A stretch of 64,000 bases of DNA from Synechococcus sp. BL107 (GTDB lineage Bacteria > Cyanobacteriota > Cyanobacteriia > PCC-6307 > Cyanobiaceae): the NCBI RefSeq assembly GCF_000153805.1, contig NZ_DS022298.1:670581-734580 (forward strand). Reading direction: 5' to 3'. The notes below the pieces were generated by a model that made no database searches, had not been told where the DNA came from, and saw only the letters and a program-made list of their open reading frames with translations. Within the stretch, counting starts at the first letter, position 1. Each line of letters begins with the position of its first letter. The position numbers were made by a program, and so were the translations under genes. Shown here piece by piece: positions 1 to 10,299 of this stretch.

Positions 1-852
1 GAATAGGGATTTGTTGAAAGCCGTTCGCTGAAGCCAGAGCAACAATGTCAGGGCGCTAATTGCGACAAGTCCACCCATCGGATTGGGATTGCTTCCGCCC
101 GGTCCGATCAGCCATGCAGGGGCGTCTGCAGACAGTAGAAGAGCGTTTTTCTCCAGGAGAAACCAGCCGCTGATCAAGCCGCCATGTAAGCCAACACATC
201 CCCAAAGCGAGCCATGGTCGAGCCGGCGACGCAGGGCCAGGACCAGGCCCAAGAGGAATAGCCCGCTGAGGAGCCCCAACATTGGCCAGACACCCATGTT
301 GAAACGGGCGTGAACAAGGCTAAAAATCGCAGCCTGACTGATGACTCCAGCTTTCGCTCCAAGCAGGCGGTTCAGCTCCTGCCAAAGCCAACCACGAAAG
401 AGTATTTCTTCAGCCAACCCAACACCGAATAACAGCACGAATGCATCCAGCAGAAGGCGAACTGAGTCTGTTCTTTGGAACTGTGCCCAATGTCCCAGTA
501 GCAGCGGCAGCATGATCAGTGCGAGCAGAAGGACTGACCACAACAGCCCGCGTAAGAGGACTGCAAAAGATGATCGCTGATGAGCCTCCATGCCTCGGAG
601 CCCTAAAGCAACCCAGGGTCGCTTGATCTGCCAGCGCAATCTGATCCAGCGTGGCATCAGTAGGAGAAACAGCAGAAAGCTGAATACTGTCCCGACCAGC
701 GAAACAGCACTAGTGGGCAACCCCACCAACGTGAGCAGTTGGGCTTTGCTCCAGCCGATCAGGTACAAAACTGGAATCAAGACGAACACCGGAAGCCAAC
801 GCGGGGTTAGCAGGATCAGCCAATTCAGCCCGGCGTTGATGGTGCGGATCAA
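1..852 (-). CDS. CPBP-family intramembrane metalloprotease (3' end beyond window)
   Basis: Reading leftwards, 284 codons are open with no stop before the window edge, so the C-terminus is missing. The protein is strongly hydrophobic with several predicted membrane segments. About half way along it has the CPBP/Abi signature AEEILFRGW (the paired glutamates are presumed catalytic), followed by a conserved histidine in FSLVHARFN and a later HGG motif in the next helix; these are the usual metal-site motifs of the family (Rce1-like proteases). It starts at TTG 850-852, the codon directly after the clpS stop; the clpS stop lies in the same frame, so no earlier start is possible. Translational coupling to clpS is therefore likely. 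Substrate unknown. Confidence 0.85.
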   Translation of the reverse strand, partial: MIRTINAGLNWLILLTPRWLPVFVLIPVLYLIGWSKAQLLTLVGLPTSAVSLVGTVFSFLLFLLLMPRWIRLRWQIKRPWVALGLRGMEAHQRSSFAVLLRGLLWSVLLLALIMLPLLLGHWAQFQRTDSVRLLLDAFVLLFGVGLAEEILFRGWLWQELNRLLGAKAGVISQAAIFSLVHARFNMGVWPMLGLLSGLFLLGLVLALRRRLDHGSLWGCVGLHGGLISGWFLLEKNALLLSADAPAWLIGPGGSNPNPMGGLVAISALTLLLWLQRTAFNKSLF

Positions 853-1167
853 TCAGTCTTCCGGTTCGATCGTGCTGGTGAGCCCCTTGGATTTCAACGT
901 TTCGCAGTAAAACTCAGCTGGCTCGATGTCGCAGACGATCACCAGTCCGATGCCAGTGTTGTGGGCTTCCAACATGACGGCCATCGCGTCTTGTTCACTC
1001 AGCTGAGGAACCACTTGGCGCAATGTCGCCATGACGTACTCCATGCTGTTCACGGGGTCGTTGTGAAGCAGCACCTTGTATCGAGGTGACCGCTTCCGTA
1101 CACGCTCAGGCGCTTTGTCGAGCACCGCAGCCCCTCCTGGACTACGGGTTGGTGTCTCCTCTGCCAT
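853..1167 (-). CDS. clpS: ATP-dependent Clp protease adaptor ClpS
   Basis: A 104-residue ClpS, the adaptor that delivers N-degron substrates to the ClpAP/ClpCP protease. The conserved core is present: YKVLLHNDPVNSMEYVM holds the asparagine/aspartate (N-D) and methionine residues that form the N-degron pocket and ClpA/C contact surface, and EAHNTGIGLV follows. A charged, flexible N-terminal arm of about 25 residues precedes it, as usual. The frame is open five codons further upstream, but the methionine before AEETPT is the more natural start. The CPBP protease gene follows with no gap, suggesting a two-gene unit; dapL lies upstream on the same strand. Confidence 0.93.
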   Translation of the reverse strand: MAEETPTRSPGGAAVLDKAPERVRKRSPRYKVLLHNDPVNSMEYVMATLRQVVPQLSEQDAMAVMLEAHNTGIGLVIVCDIEPAEFYCETLKSKGLTSTIEPED

Positions 1168-1218
1168 CACTCGGCAACTCACTGGTTGAAATGTAAGGGA
1201 AATTGGATCACGGCCGTT

Positions 1219-2442
1219 TCAAAGAGATTTGATTCGTGCCATGGCTTCATTGACGTTCTTGCGGCTGTTGAAGGCAGAAAGACGGAAATATCCTTCACCA
1301 GCAGCACCAAAACCGCTTCCTGGCGTGCCCACCACATTGGCCTTGTTGAGAAGGTGATCGAAGAATCCCCAGGAATCCATGCCATTTGGGGTTTTGATCC
1401 AAACGTAAGGGGCGTGTTCGCCGCCGTAAATCTGCAAACCACAAGCAGTGAGCTCTTGGCGAATGATGGATGCGTTCTCCATATAGAAACTCACAAGAGC
1501 CTTCACCTCGGCTTGACCTGCTGCGGAGTAAACCGCTTCGGCACCACGTTGAATGATGTAGCTAACGCCGTTGAACTTGGTGCTCTGGCGTCGGTTCCAT
1601 AAGCCCCAAAGTTCCACGAGTTCTCCATTCGCTGCGGTCCCTTTCAACCCTTTGGGGACCACGGTGAAAGCACAGCGAGTTCCCGTGAAGCCAGCATTTT
1701 TTGAGAACGAACGGAATTCGATCGCACACTCTCGAGCTCCTTCAATTTCAAAAATTGAATGCGGCAGCTCTGGGTCTTGAATGAAGGCCTCGTAGGCGGC
1801 ATCAAACAAAATCAGTGCGTTATGGCTGCGGGCGTAATCGACCCATGCTTTGAGTTGCGCCCTTGTCGCGACGGCACCGGTGGGGTTGTTCGGGAAGCAG
1901 AGGTAGATCAAATCCACCGGTTCGCTGGGGATTTCTGCTGTGAAGTTGTTGTCTGCGCTGATAGGTAGATAGGTGAGTCCGGCGTAGCGCCCCTCGGCAC
2001 CAGCATCACCGGTGCGGCCAGCCATCACATTGCTATCGACGTACACCGGGTAAACCGGGTCTGTCACGGCAACTCTGTTGCCTTCACCGAGGATGTCGAG
2101 GATGTTGCTGCTGTCGCATTTCGAGCCATCAGAAACAAAAATCTCGTCGGCATTGATCTCGCACCCACGGGATTGGAAATCTTGCTGAGCGATTGCTTCT
2201 CTGAGCCAGGCATAGCCCTGTTCTGGTCCATAGCCATGAAAGCCCTCTGCCGTGCCCATGGCGTCGATGGCCGTTTTCATTGCCTCGCGACAGGCCAGGG
2301 GGAGCGGTTCGGTGACATCACCAATTCCGAGACGGATTAGAGCTGCGTCAGGGTTAGCTGCGCTGAATGCTTTTACCCTCCGTCCGATCTCGGGGAAGAG
2401 ATAGCCCGCCTTGAGCTTGAGGTAATTGCCGTTGACCTTCAC
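1219..2442 (-). CDS. dapL: LL-diaminopimelate aminotransferase
   Basis: PLP enzyme that converts tetrahydrodipicolinate directly to LL-diaminopimelate in the lysine and peptidoglycan pathway used by cyanobacteria and plants. At 407 residues it has the normal family length. It carries the fold-type I signature [15 protein letters not shown] with the PLP lysine, a [10 protein letters not shown] motif and an [10 protein letters not shown] aspartate/tyrosine segment. The open frame runs back to 2520, but homology begins at [20 protein letters not shown], so one of two adjacent GTG codons (2443-2445 or 2440-2442) is the likely start. This leaves 56 bp to the divergent radical SAM gene, enough for shared promoters. 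Start choice is inference; function is certain. Confidence 0.94.
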   Translation of the reverse strand: MKVNGNYLKLKAGYLFPEIGRRVKAFSAANPDAALIRLGIGDVTEPLPLACREAMKTAIDAMGTAEGFHGYGPEQGYAWLREAIAQQDFQSRGCEINADEIFVSDGSKCDSSNILDILGEGNRVAVTDPVYPVYVDSNVMAGRTGDAGAEGRYAGLTYLPISADNNFTAEIPSEPVDLIYLCFPNNPTGAVATRAQLKAWVDYARSHNALILFDAAYEAFIQDPELPHSIFEIEGARECAIEFRSFSKNAGFTGTRCAFTVVPKGLKGTAANGELVELWGLWNRRQSTKFNGVSYIIQRGAEAVYSAAGQAEVKALVSFYMENASIIRQELTACGLQIYGGEHAPYVWIKTPNGMDSWGFFDHLLNKANVVGTPGSGFGAAGEGYFRLSAFNSRKNVNEAMARIKSL

Positions 2443-2498
2443 CACGGACCGGAGGGGGTTTCTGTCGATGCATTTTGCCGTGTCGACAGCTCCATACG

Positions 2499-5153
2499 AT
2501 GAAGCAAGGAGCGAGGTCATCGTCTGTGGTCGTATCTGCTGTGGACCACCCAGTTGATTTTCACGCTTTGGTTGATCAAGGCATCAACAAGCCTGCCCGG
2601 TATATGGGGCACGAGTTGGGGGTGGTTCCTCGCGACTGGGACCAGGCTTGTGTGCGCTGGGCCTTGACCTATCCAGAAATTTATGAGGTGGGTTCCAGCA
2701 ATCTGGGGCACATCATTTTGTATTCGATCCTCAATGCCGTTCCTGGGCAATTGTGTGATCGGGCTTATTTACCTGCACCGGATTTGGCAACGCGTTTGCG
2801 GGAACGCGAGCAACCGTTGTTTGCCGTCGAAAGCCGTCGCCCCTTGTTGGCGTTTGATGTTCTTGGTTTCAGCCTCAGCTACGAGCTAGGGGCCACCAAC
2901 ATTCTTGAAATGTTGGACCTCTGTCAGGTTCCAATTCATGCGGCCGATCGTGCTGATTTGCCCCTGAATGACCCGGCATCAGTTCCGTTGATTTTTGCGG
3001 GCGGTCCCACCGCCACAAGTAATCCAGAGCCCTATTCGCCTTTTTTCGACTTCATCGCTTTGGGGGATGGAGAGGAGCTCCTCCCAGAGATTGGTTTGGT
3101 GGTGGCGGAGGCAAAAGCAAGCGGTTGGCGTCGATCCCAGCTGTTGAGGGATTTGGCCCAGGTGCCAGGGGTTTATGTGCCATCGCTTTATGGCTTGGCC
3201 GCTGATGGGGTGTCGTTGGAGCCCCTGTTTTCAGAATTGCCCCAACGGGTGATTCGTCGCGTTGCGACCCCGATGCCCCATTACGCCATGGGCCTTGTTC
3301 CCCACGTTGAAACGGTGCATGACCGTCTCACGGTCGAAATTCGACGGGGCTGCACCCGTGGCTGTCGGTTTTGCCAGCCCGGAATGCTCACTCGCCCCGC
3401 AAGGGATGTGGAGCCTGAAGCTGTGATCGAGGCCGTGGAGACGGGGATGAAGCAGACGGGCTACAGCGATTTTTCGTTGCTGTCCTTGAGCTGTAGCGAC
3501 TATTTGGCCTTGCCCGCCGTTGGCGTTGAGCTGCGTAATCGACTGGCCGATCAGAACGTCACCCTGCAGCTACCTAGCCAACGGGTGGATCGTTTTGATG
3601 ACGACATTGCTCACATTCTTGGAGGGACACGCCAATCCGGTCTCACCTTCGCTCCGGAAGCAGGCACGCAGCGCTTGCGCGACATCGTGAATAAGGGGCT
3701 AACCGATGACGATCTTTTGAAAGGCATCCGTGTTGCGATGCAAAACGGCTATCGGAAAGTGAAGCTCTATTTCATGATCGGATTGCCCGGTGAAACGGAT
3801 ACCGATGTTGTTGGAATCGTAGAAACCTGCACGATGTTGCAGCAGAGCTGTCGTGATTTGGGACGGCTCAATTTGAACATCACCATCAGTAATTTCACGC
3901 CGAAACCGCATACACCGTTTCAGTGGCACAGTGTCTCGACGGCAGAGTTTCAGCGCCGTCAAGAGCTTCTTCGTGGGGCGTTTAAGCGTCTGCGCGGTTT
4001 GAAAGTGAACTTCACGGATGTGCGTCTCTCCGCGATGGAGGATTTTGTCGGCCGGGGCGACCGTCGCCTCGCTCCTGTGATTGAGGCTGCCTGGCGAGCT
4101 GGTGCTGGGATGGATGCTTGGTTCGAATCTCTCGATCGCACCCATGCGGCTTGGACGGGTGCGATTTCCGAAGCCGGTCTGGAAGGTCGATATCGGGAGA
4201 TGGAAGTTGGCAGCTGGAGTGCGGTGAATGCGTTGGATCCCAAGGATCTCGAGGTGTTCTGTCGGCAGCCCTTGCCTTGGGATCACATCGATACCGGAAT
4301 CGACAAAACATGGCTGATGGAAGATCTGCAACGGGCTTTGGCTGCCTCCGTTGTTCCCGACTGTTCCTTTCACGGTTGCAGCAGTTGTGGAGTGTGTGGG
4401 CCTGAGCTTGGTCACAACGTTGTAGTGCAAGCGCCTGTGGTGCCTCCGCAGGTACCCACGCAAGCTCCTCCAAGTGAACGGGTGTGTCGACTGCGAATTC
4501 AGTTTTCAAAAACTGGGTCGATGGCGCTGCTCAGTCACCTCGATCTCATGCGGATGTTGGAGCGAGCTCTACGCCGAAGTGGGCTTCCCATCAGCTTTAC
4601 GGGTGGATTCCATCCGTTGCCCAGAGTTCAAATCGCTTTGGCGTTGCCGTTAGGGGCAGAAGCGGGAAGTGAATGGATGGATATGGAATTCACCGAAGCC
4701 CTGGATCCAGGTCAATTGCAGCAAGGTTTGCAGCCGCTGCTGCCGCCAGGCATCACCTTGCTTTCCGTGGGTGAGGTGCCTGTGAGCGGACCGAGTTTGT
4801 CCCAAGAGATTCGAGCCGCTGTGTGGAGTTTCGATCTGGAACTGGAAAGCGGCCTCACGATCGATTGGTCTCCAGCTATTTCTGCTCTTTTGGCCGCGGA
4901 TCAATTGATGTGGCACGACACAGATAAAAAAGGACGTCCCCGCTCCCGTGATTGTCGATCGGTGCTGCGTCGTCTCGATGTGGTGTCTGAAAACGAGAGT
5001 CCTCGATTGCGTTTGCGGTTAGAGGCTGACGTGGACGCCATGGGACGAAGTTTGCGCCCCTCTCAGATTCAGCATTGGTTGGAGGAGCAAATTTCGGCTC
5101 CCATCGCTTTGCAGTGCTTGAAACGGGATCGCTTAGAGCTTGCTCAGTGTTAA
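2499..5153 (+). CDS. Radical SAM protein with C-terminal DUF2344 domain
   Basis: A two-part protein of about 884 residues. The first two thirds form a B12-binding-like plus radical SAM unit (TIGR03960-like) with the cluster motif CTRGCRFC near residue 285, followed by [10 protein letters not shown] and a second cysteine-rich site, CSSCGVCG, near residue 630. The last 200 residues form a DUF2344 (TIGR03936-like) domain beginning around [20 protein letters not shown]. This fusion is widespread in cyanobacteria; its substrate has not been settled, and tRNA or protein modification has been suggested for relatives. The frame opens at TTG 2475, but ATG 2499 is the better start. Next on this strand is rne, 250 bp downstream. 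Confidence 0.88.
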   Translation: MKQGARSSSVVVSAVDHPVDFHALVDQGINKPARYMGHELGVVPRDWDQACVRWALTYPEIYEVGSSNLGHIILYSILNAVPGQLCDRAYLPAPDLATRLREREQPLFAVESRRPLLAFDVLGFSLSYELGATNILEMLDLCQVPIHAADRADLPLNDPASVPLIFAGGPTATSNPEPYSPFFDFIALGDGEELLPEIGLVVAEAKASGWRRSQLLRDLAQVPGVYVPSLYGLAADGVSLEPLFSELPQRVIRRVATPMPHYAMGLVPHVETVHDRLTVEIRRGCTRGCRFCQPGMLTRPARDVEPEAVIEAVETGMKQTGYSDFSLLSLSCSDYLALPAVGVELRNRLADQNVTLQLPSQRVDRFDDDIAHILGGTRQSGLTFAPEAGTQRLRDIVNKGLTDDDLLKGIRVAMQNGYRKVKLYFMIGLPGETDTDVVGIVETCTMLQQSCRDLGRLNLNITISNFTPKPHTPFQWHSVSTAEFQRRQELLRGAFKRLRGLKVNFTDVRLSAMEDFVGRGDRRLAPVIEAAWRAGAGMDAWFESLDRTHAAWTGAISEAGLEGRYREMEVGSWSAVNALDPKDLEVFCRQPLPWDHIDTGIDKTWLMEDLQRALAASVVPDCSFHGCSSCGVCGPELGHNVVVQAPVVPPQVPTQAPPSERVCRLRIQFSKTGSMALLSHLDLMRMLERALRRSGLPISFTGGFHPLPRVQIALALPLGAEAGSEWMDMEFTEALDPGQLQQGLQPLLPPGITLLSVGEVPVSGPSLSQEIRAAVWSFDLELESGLTIDWSPAISALLAADQLMWHDTDKKGRPRSRDCRSVLRRLDVVSENESPRLRLRLEADVDAMGRSLRPSQIQHWLEEQISAPIALQCLKRDRLELAQC

Positions 5154-5239
5154 ATTGATCCCAGATAGCCAAAGCAATTCCAGCCTTGGTTGATCTCGGT
5201 CTTGTCTGATCCTTCATTGGATATCGAGGTCCAATGCTC

Positions 5240-5390
5240 GCGTGTCGGTTCCACTAGAACCCCGAGCCCATTTTCAGAGGAGTTTCGACTCCGCATCATT
5301 TCCGTCCTTTTAGGACACTCCAATTCACCAAACACCCCGATGCAGGTTGCCGGCTGGCGTCTGATCGGATCAGAGCCTCGAGTGGGCTCA
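5240..5390 (+). promoter_or_regulatory. Structured 5' leader of rne (series of hairpins)
   Basis: The 250 bp between the radical SAM gene and rne has no gene. It contains four short perfect stems in series: GGTTC/GAACC (5247-5261), GGAGT-TTCG-ACTCC with a UUCG tetraloop (5279-5292), GTCCT/AGGAC (5304-5316) and GAGCC/GGCTC (5373-5389). No Shine-Dalgarno sequence precedes the rne ATG. RNase E genes commonly carry structured leaders used for autoregulated mRNA decay, so this is inferred to be such a leader. The promoter itself was not located. Confidence 0.5.
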
Positions 5391-5403
5391 TGCCTGTTCT
5401 TTT

Positions 5404-7359
5404 ATGTCCCAACAAATTGTCATTGCGGAACAGCTGCGTATTGCAGCTGTGCTCACCGATGAGAGAGTCGATGAGCTCATCGTTGCGCAAGGTCGATATC
5501 AGATTGGTGACGTTTATTTAGGTACGGTTGAGAACGTTCTTCCAGGGATTGATGCGGCCTTTGTCAATATTGGTGAAAGTGAAAAAAATGGTTTTATTCA
5601 TGTCACAGATCTTGGCCCGTTACGTCTAAAAAAAGGATCTGCTGGAATTACTGAATTACTTGAACCTCGCCAGAAAGTTCTGGTGCAGGTGATGAAGGAG
5701 CCAACGGGTACCAAGGGCCCACGACTCACCGGAAATCTTGCGCTTCCCGGCCGTTATTTGGTTCTTCAACCCCACGGTTTGGGGGTGAACATCTCCCGCC
5801 GGATTAGTGCCGAAGCGGAACGCAACAGGCTCAGAGCTTTAGGAGTTCTGATTAAGCCTCCCGGCGCTGGTTTGTTGATTCGAACGGAAGCGGAGGGCAT
5901 TAGTGAAGAGCTTCTGATCGATGACTTAGAGGCTCTATTGCGTCAGTGGGAGGCTATCCAACAGGCGGCAGAGACCTCCGTTCCGCCGGTGTTGTTGAAT
6001 CGCGATGAGGACTTCATTCATCGCATTCTTCGCGATCACATGGGTCCAGACTTGGCTCGTGTCGTCGTTGACGACCCAGCAGCGGTTTCAAGGGTGGGAA
6101 GTTTCCTTGGCTCCGAGCACGGAAACGTTGTGGTGGAGTCCCATGACGAGTCCACGGAATTGCTCGAGCATTACAAGATCAACGCTGCGATTCGTGATGC
6201 ATTAAGACCCAGGGTGGATTTGCCTTCGGGTGGCTACGTGATTATCGAGCCCACGGAAGCACTCACCGTGATTGATGTGAACTCTGGCTCATTTACCCGA
6301 TCAGCAAATGCTCGGGAGACGGTGCTTTGGACCAACGTCGAGGCGGCGATCGAAATTGCAAGGCAGTTGAAATTGCGCAATATCGGTGGCGTGATCATCA
6401 TCGATTTCATCGATATGGACTCCCGCCGTGATCAGCTCCAATTGTTGGAGCACTTCACAACGGCGACGCGAGATGACTCTGCTCGTCCACAGATTGCCCA
6501 ACTCACTGAGCTAGGCCTTGTGGAACTCACCCGGAAGCGCCAGGGTCAAAATATCTATGAATTGTTCGCTCGTGCCTGCCCCAGTTGTGGTGGCCTCGGA
6601 CATGTGGCTGTTTTGCCTGGCAAGGATCTTTCATCACCAATGGCAGCCGAAACAGGGTTGGTGCGATCCGTTGCTTCAGCCCGTTCCGAAGTTGTTTCAC
6701 CTGGTGATACCGCCGCCAACAACGGTCGTCGCCGACGGGGTGGTGGCCGGGGCCGGACGATTTCAGAGGGAGAATCTCCGCTCGTTGAACTCACTCCTGA
6801 AAGTGAAGCTCCCCAGGTTTCAACGGAAGAGGCCCATGAGCCAGCGATTGCCCGCCGTCAAGATCCGGAGCTCATTGCAGTGTCGATGACGGATGAACAG
6901 CAGGAGGTGTACAGCTGGCTTGGGTTAAACCCGGCACTGCTGTTAAGCGAACCGCCTGAATCGGACAATGTTGTTGTGCGCGTTGTCCGTCCTGGTGAGG
7001 ATGAGGCCGAGGTTCTTGATGAAGCACGCCAGCAATTGGCCGCCAGTGCTGGACGTCGCCGCCGTCGCGGTAGCCGTGGTGCGGGGGGGCGAAGTGTGGT
7101 CCGTGCTGAGGTGACGCAGCCCGAGCCCATTCCCGTTTCCTTAAAGCCTGAAGTCGATCGCTCTCGGCAGCGAGAGGATTCGCAACCCCTCATGGTGGAG
7201 ATCACGCCCTTGGAAAGCGTCTCTCCTGCCACCGTCGTTCTGGATCAAGAGCCCGTTGATGAGCTCGTTGATGAGCTCGTTAAGTCCAAGCAACCGGCTG
7301 AGGATGTTGAGGAGCCCCGCCGCCGCCGTCGGCGTTCATCGGCTCCATCGTCGAATTGA
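5404..7359 (+). CDS. rne: Ribonuclease E (RNase E/G family)
   Basis: Endoribonuclease for mRNA decay and rRNA/tRNA maturation. The 651 residues comprise an S1 RNA-binding domain (about 35-120, starting GDVYLGTVENVLPGIDAAFV), the RNase H-like and DNase I-like catalytic core with acidic motifs VIDVNSGSF and IIIDFIDMDSRRDQ, and the zinc-link motif CPSCGG near 400. A long disordered, glutamate- and arginine-rich tail follows. The tail ends with RRRRRRSSA, the cyanobacterial nonapeptide known to bind polynucleotide phosphorylase. It is shorter than the enterobacterial enzyme, as is normal for cyanobacteria. rnhB starts 3 bp after its stop, so the two are co-transcribed. Confidence 0.95.
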   Translation: MSQQIVIAEQLRIAAVLTDERVDELIVAQGRYQIGDVYLGTVENVLPGIDAAFVNIGESEKNGFIHVTDLGPLRLKKGSAGITELLEPRQKVLVQVMKEPTGTKGPRLTGNLALPGRYLVLQPHGLGVNISRRISAEAERNRLRALGVLIKPPGAGLLIRTEAEGISEELLIDDLEALLRQWEAIQQAAETSVPPVLLNRDEDFIHRILRDHMGPDLARVVVDDPAAVSRVGSFLGSEHGNVVVESHDESTELLEHYKINAAIRDALRPRVDLPSGGYVIIEPTEALTVIDVNSGSFTRSANARETVLWTNVEAAIEIARQLKLRNIGGVIIIDFIDMDSRRDQLQLLEHFTTATRDDSARPQIAQLTELGLVELTRKRQGQNIYELFARACPSCGGLGHVAVLPGKDLSSPMAAETGLVRSVASARSEVVSPGDTAANNGRRRRGGGRGRTISEGESPLVELTPESEAPQVSTEEAHEPAIARRQDPELIAVSMTDEQQEVYSWLGLNPALLLSEPPESDNVVVRVVRPGEDEAEVLDEARQQLAASAGRRRRRGSRGAGGRSVVRAEVTQPEPIPVSLKPEVDRSRQREDSQPLMVEITPLESVSPATVVLDQEPVDELVDELVKSKQPAEDVEEPRRRRRRSSAPSSN

Positions 7360-7362
7360 TTG

Positions 7363-7962
7363 ATGACGCGGCTGGAGGGAATCCCGAGTGGTTCTCAGGT
7401 TGCGGGTGTCGACGAAGTGGGCCGTGGTTGTCTGTTCGGTCCGGTGTTTGCCGCAGCCGTTGTTTTGGATCAGGTCGCAGAGCAGCGACTGTGGCAAGCG
7501 GGTCTAACGGATAGCAAAAAATTGTCGGCAAAGCGGCGCGGAAGCTTGGTGCCGCTGATTGAACAACATTGTTTAACCAGTGGGCTTGGTCAAGCATCGG
7601 CTCATGAAATCGATGCTGTGGGGATTCGAAGGGCGACAGAACGGGCGATGCTTCGCGCTCTTCAGAAATTGGAGCATTCTCCAAATGTTGTTCTCGTCGA
7701 TGGAAATCTTCCCCTTCGACTTTGGAGTGGGCCACAGAAAACGCTGGTGGGAGGAGACTCGCGTTCGGCGGCCATCGCTGCTGCCAGCGTGCTGGCAAAG
7801 GAGTCGCGTGACGCATTGATTCGGCGGTTGTCGAATCGGTTTCCGGGCTATGGCCTTGAACGCCATGCAGGCTATGGAACGGCTCTGCATCGTGAAGCCT
7901 TGTTGGCCTTGGGCCCTACGTCCATGCATCGCCGAAGCTTTCTTCGACGGCTACTGGGTTAG
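7363..7962 (+). CDS. rnhB: Ribonuclease HII
   Basis: Removes RNA from RNA-DNA hybrids and single ribonucleotides from DNA. The 199 residues carry the RNase HII motif [17 protein letters not shown] with the first catalytic aspartate and glutamate, then LVDGNLPL and the [18 protein letters not shown] helix with another acidic residue. ATG at 7363 is chosen; a TTG at 7360 lies directly after the rne stop and would add one residue. The arrangement rne-rnhB is conserved in cyanobacteria and joins two RNA-cleaving enzymes. The 3' end overlaps the convergent DUF1997 gene by 12 bp. Confidence 0.95.
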   Translation: MTRLEGIPSGSQVAGVDEVGRGCLFGPVFAAAVVLDQVAEQRLWQAGLTDSKKLSAKRRGSLVPLIEQHCLTSGLGQASAHEIDAVGIRRATERAMLRALQKLEHSPNVVLVDGNLPLRLWSGPQKTLVGGDSRSAAIAAASVLAKESRDALIRRLSNRFPGYGLERHAGYGTALHREALLALGPTSMHRRSFLRRLLG

Positions 7963-8505
7963 TGCATCGGATGGAGCTGGTTGGCACCAGTCCTGGAAGT
8001 CGCTGATCAGTTGCTGGCCAACGCGCGCTTTGATTCCAATCAAAATCCCGTTCAGGATCGACTCACCGGTGGATTCCAACACTCGACGTGGAATCAAGCG
8101 GAGAAGCTGTGGTTGGCTGACTTCAACAGACAAATGCGCATGGCCGCTTAATCCATGTCCATCGCTGATGAGCTTTGATTCCAGCGATAACTGGAAGTCG
8201 TCAACAAGCCCAAGCCCCTCCAACTCACAATCGACCGCCTTCATGACCAACGTGTCGGATTCGGTTTCAATTTGAAGTGATACGACGGGTTTCACCTGCA
8301 GTTGAAACACCTGCAAGCTGGTGACGAGATAGCGGTAGTGCCCGGGTTTGATCTTGGTGAGTTGCCGGGAATCCAGGAGTGCTCCAAGGACCCGTTCCTC
8401 TTGCTGCAGATAGTCCGACAACCGTTCTGCGTGGCATTGGACTGGAAGGTCCAACTTCTGACTGGCTTCGAAGGCCAGGGACATGCGCATCACTTGACGC
8501 GGCAT
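7951..8505 (-). CDS. DUF1997 family protein
   Basis: A soluble 184-residue protein matching the DUF1997 family found in cyanobacteria and plastids. It contains the repeated phrase pattern of that family ([39 protein letters not shown] and a central [18 protein letters not shown] segment) and ends in an amphipathic region. No catalytic motif is visible and its biochemical role is unknown. It is divergent from pheA with a very short shared upstream region and convergent with rnhB. The same four-gene neighbourhood (rne, rnhB, DUF1997, pheA) is recalled from other marine picocyanobacteria. Confidence 0.85.
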   Translation of the reverse strand: MPRQVMRMSLAFEASQKLDLPVQCHAERLSDYLQQEERVLGALLDSRQLTKIKPGHYRYLVTSLQVFQLQVKPVVSLQIETESDTLVMKAVDCELEGLGLVDDFQLSLESKLISDGHGLSGHAHLSVEVSQPQLLRLIPRRVLESTGESILNGILIGIKARVGQQLISDFQDWCQPAPSDALTQ

Positions 8506-8537
8506 GATCCTATCGAGTCCATGTGGCCAGGCTTTTT

Positions 8538-9386
8538 ATGCCAACACGTCTCGCTTACCTCGGCCCTACAGGGACCTATGGAGAGCAAGCCGCCCGCGCT
8601 TTGGTGCAACTCGAAGCGATGGGCGATGTTCATTACGTTCCCTGTGTTGGCTTGCGCGCTGTTGTTGAGCAGTTGGCAAGCGGGATGTGCGATGCGGCTG
8701 TAGTGCCGATTGAGAATTCTGTTGAGGGTGGGGTGACGGCCACCTTGGATGCGTTGTGGTCCCATCGCGACCTGTGTATTCGTCGCGCTCTGGTGTTGCC
8801 CATTCGTCATGCCCTCTTGGGCCAAGGAGATTTGTCCGGGATTAATGAGGTGTTGTCTCATCCACAGGCTTTGGCCCAGTGCAGTGGTTGGTTGGCCAAG
8901 CATGTGCCGCAAGCGTTGCAGCTCCCCACGTCCTCAACGGCGGAAGCTGCTCGATTGGTGGTGGGGAGTCATTTCCGAGCCGCCATTGCTTCCAGGGTGG
9001 CCGGAAATGAACACGGCTTGGAGGAGTTGGCATATCCCGTGAATGATGTGGCTGGAAACTGCACCCGCTTTCTCTTGCTGAAGCGTGGTGAACGTCGTGA
9101 ACAAGGCTCGGTGGCCAGTGTGGCCTTCTCACTCCATCGAAATGCTCCAGGAGCCTTATTGGAGGCCCTCGCATGCCTTGCAGATCGAGGACTCAATATG
9201 AGCCGCATTGAGTCACGACCGTCGAAGCGGGAATTTGGTGAATATGTCTTTTTTGTTGATGTTGATCTTCCGAGTAATCGAGCCGAGGCGCTTCCTGAGT
9301 TGATCGCACAACTCGAACCTTTTTGTGAGCACCTTGCCCATTTCGGTGCTTATCCGAGCACTGAGCTCAGTGACGTTTCAACTTGA
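8538..9386 (+). CDS. pheA: Prephenate dehydratase with ACT domain
   Basis: Converts prephenate to phenylpyruvate in phenylalanine synthesis. The 282 residues begin with the substrate-domain motif AYLGPTGTYGEQAA, followed by VVPIENSVEGGV and NDVAGNCTRFLLL (the TRF catalytic threonine). A C-terminal ACT domain (about residues 190-275) includes the phenylalanine-binding ESRP motif and GEYVFFVDVD, so feedback inhibition by phenylalanine is expected. It is monofunctional, without a chorismate mutase domain. A GTG at 8523 could extend it by five residues; ATG 8538 is preferred. The last 20 bp overlap the convergent methyltransferase gene. Confidence 0.93.
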   Translation: MPTRLAYLGPTGTYGEQAARALVQLEAMGDVHYVPCVGLRAVVEQLASGMCDAAVVPIENSVEGGVTATLDALWSHRDLCIRRALVLPIRHALLGQGDLSGINEVLSHPQALAQCSGWLAKHVPQALQLPTSSTAEAARLVVGSHFRAAIASRVAGNEHGLEELAYPVNDVAGNCTRFLLLKRGERREQGSVASVAFSLHRNAPGALLEALACLADRGLNMSRIESRPSKREFGEYVFFVDVDLPSNRAEALPELIAQLEPFCEHLAHFGAYPSTELSDVST

Positions 9387-10299
9387 ACACGCCGAATTGC
9401 ATCAGTCCGGTGGCAAAAGCCCAATGCATCAGAAGGAGTGTTGGCGTTTCCCTTAATCCCTGAACAACTGCTTTTGGCCCCAGTCCGAGCACGGCTCTCG
9501 GGCGTCGTACCCCTTCCAAGATTGAATCAATCCAGGAGGGGAGGGTTGCTTGGCTCCAGTCGTCGGTACTGATGCCACCTTGGCTGTAGTGGCTGGTTTC
9601 TAGGTTTTGTTGAAATCCAGCAATGCTGGCGAACTCGGGATGGGCCCATTGATTGAGCAGCTGGCGCATCACCCTGCGTTCTGTTTTAGTCATGGCGCCA
9701 TCGGACGGGTCCCGCCGGTTCCAGTCCGCTACGGCCAGCAAGCCACCGGGCTTCAGCACTCTGAGAAGTTCGTCGGCGTAACGCTGCTTGTCAGGCATAT
9801 GAGGGCCTGCCTCCACGCTCCAAACGGCGTCAAAACTGTGGTCAGCCATCTGCAAGTCGAGCGCATCCATCACCTCGAAACGACAACTCAGTCCTTGGGT
9901 TGTTAGGTCTGTGGCCCGAGCGACTTGTGCGGGACTGATGCTGATGCCGACGACATCCAAGTTGTAATCCCGGGCAAGGATGCGTGCACTGCCACCAATG
10001 CCACACCCCACGTCGAGAACCTTCGAACCTGCTGGGAGCTGATCGAGCCCGCTCCAGCGCACGAGTTCGTGCACGAACGCTGCTTTCGCTTCGCGGAAAT
10101 CGTGATGGCGTGGTGGATCCCCGTAGTGGCCGAGATGCACGTGGTCACCCCAAAGACGTTCGAGCAACCGGTCATCGGTCCAGGCGTCGTAAGCAGCAGC
10201 GACACTTTCAGATGACTGATATTTTCGATCACGCTTCAGCCAGAGCCAAAGTGCCAGCGCAGCAACGGCGCCAGAGAGCAGAAGCAGAAGAGCCAGCAT
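9367..10299 (-). CDS. MPBQ/MSBQ-type methyltransferase (plastoquinone/tocopherol synthesis)
   Basis: SAM-dependent methyltransferase of 310 residues that closely resembles remembered cyanobacterial MPBQ/MSBQ methyltransferase (Synechocystis sll0418). It has an N-terminal membrane anchor, YQSSESVAAAYDAWT, GDHVHLGHYGDP, the SAM-binding motif VLDVGCGIGGSARILA, VWSVEAGPHMPDK and LKPGGLLAVADWNRRD. It would methylate the quinone ring in plastoquinone and tocopherol synthesis at the thylakoid or inner membrane. The start overlaps the stop of the preceding LON-domain gene by one base (TAATG), so the two are translationally coupled. Assignment rests on sequence pattern; the exact quinone substrate is inferred. 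Confidence 0.85.
   Translation of the reverse strand: MLALLLLLSGAVAALALWLWLKRDRKYQSSESVAAAYDAWTDDRLLERLWGDHVHLGHYGDPPRHHDFREAKAAFVHELVRWSGLDQLPAGSKVLDVGCGIGGSARILARDYNLDVVGISISPAQVARATDLTTQGLSCRFEVMDALDLQMADHSFDAVWSVEAGPHMPDKQRYADELLRVLKPGGLLAVADWNRRDPSDGAMTKTERRVMRQLLNQWAHPEFASIAGFQQNLETSHYSQGGISTDDWSQATLPSWIDSILEGVRRPRAVLGLGPKAVVQGLRETPTLLLMHWAFATGLMQFGVFKLKRH

Noticed and set aside
3699..4509. Long minus-strand frames inside the radical SAM gene
   Set aside because: High-GC antisense frames opposite a clearly coding, motif-bearing gene.
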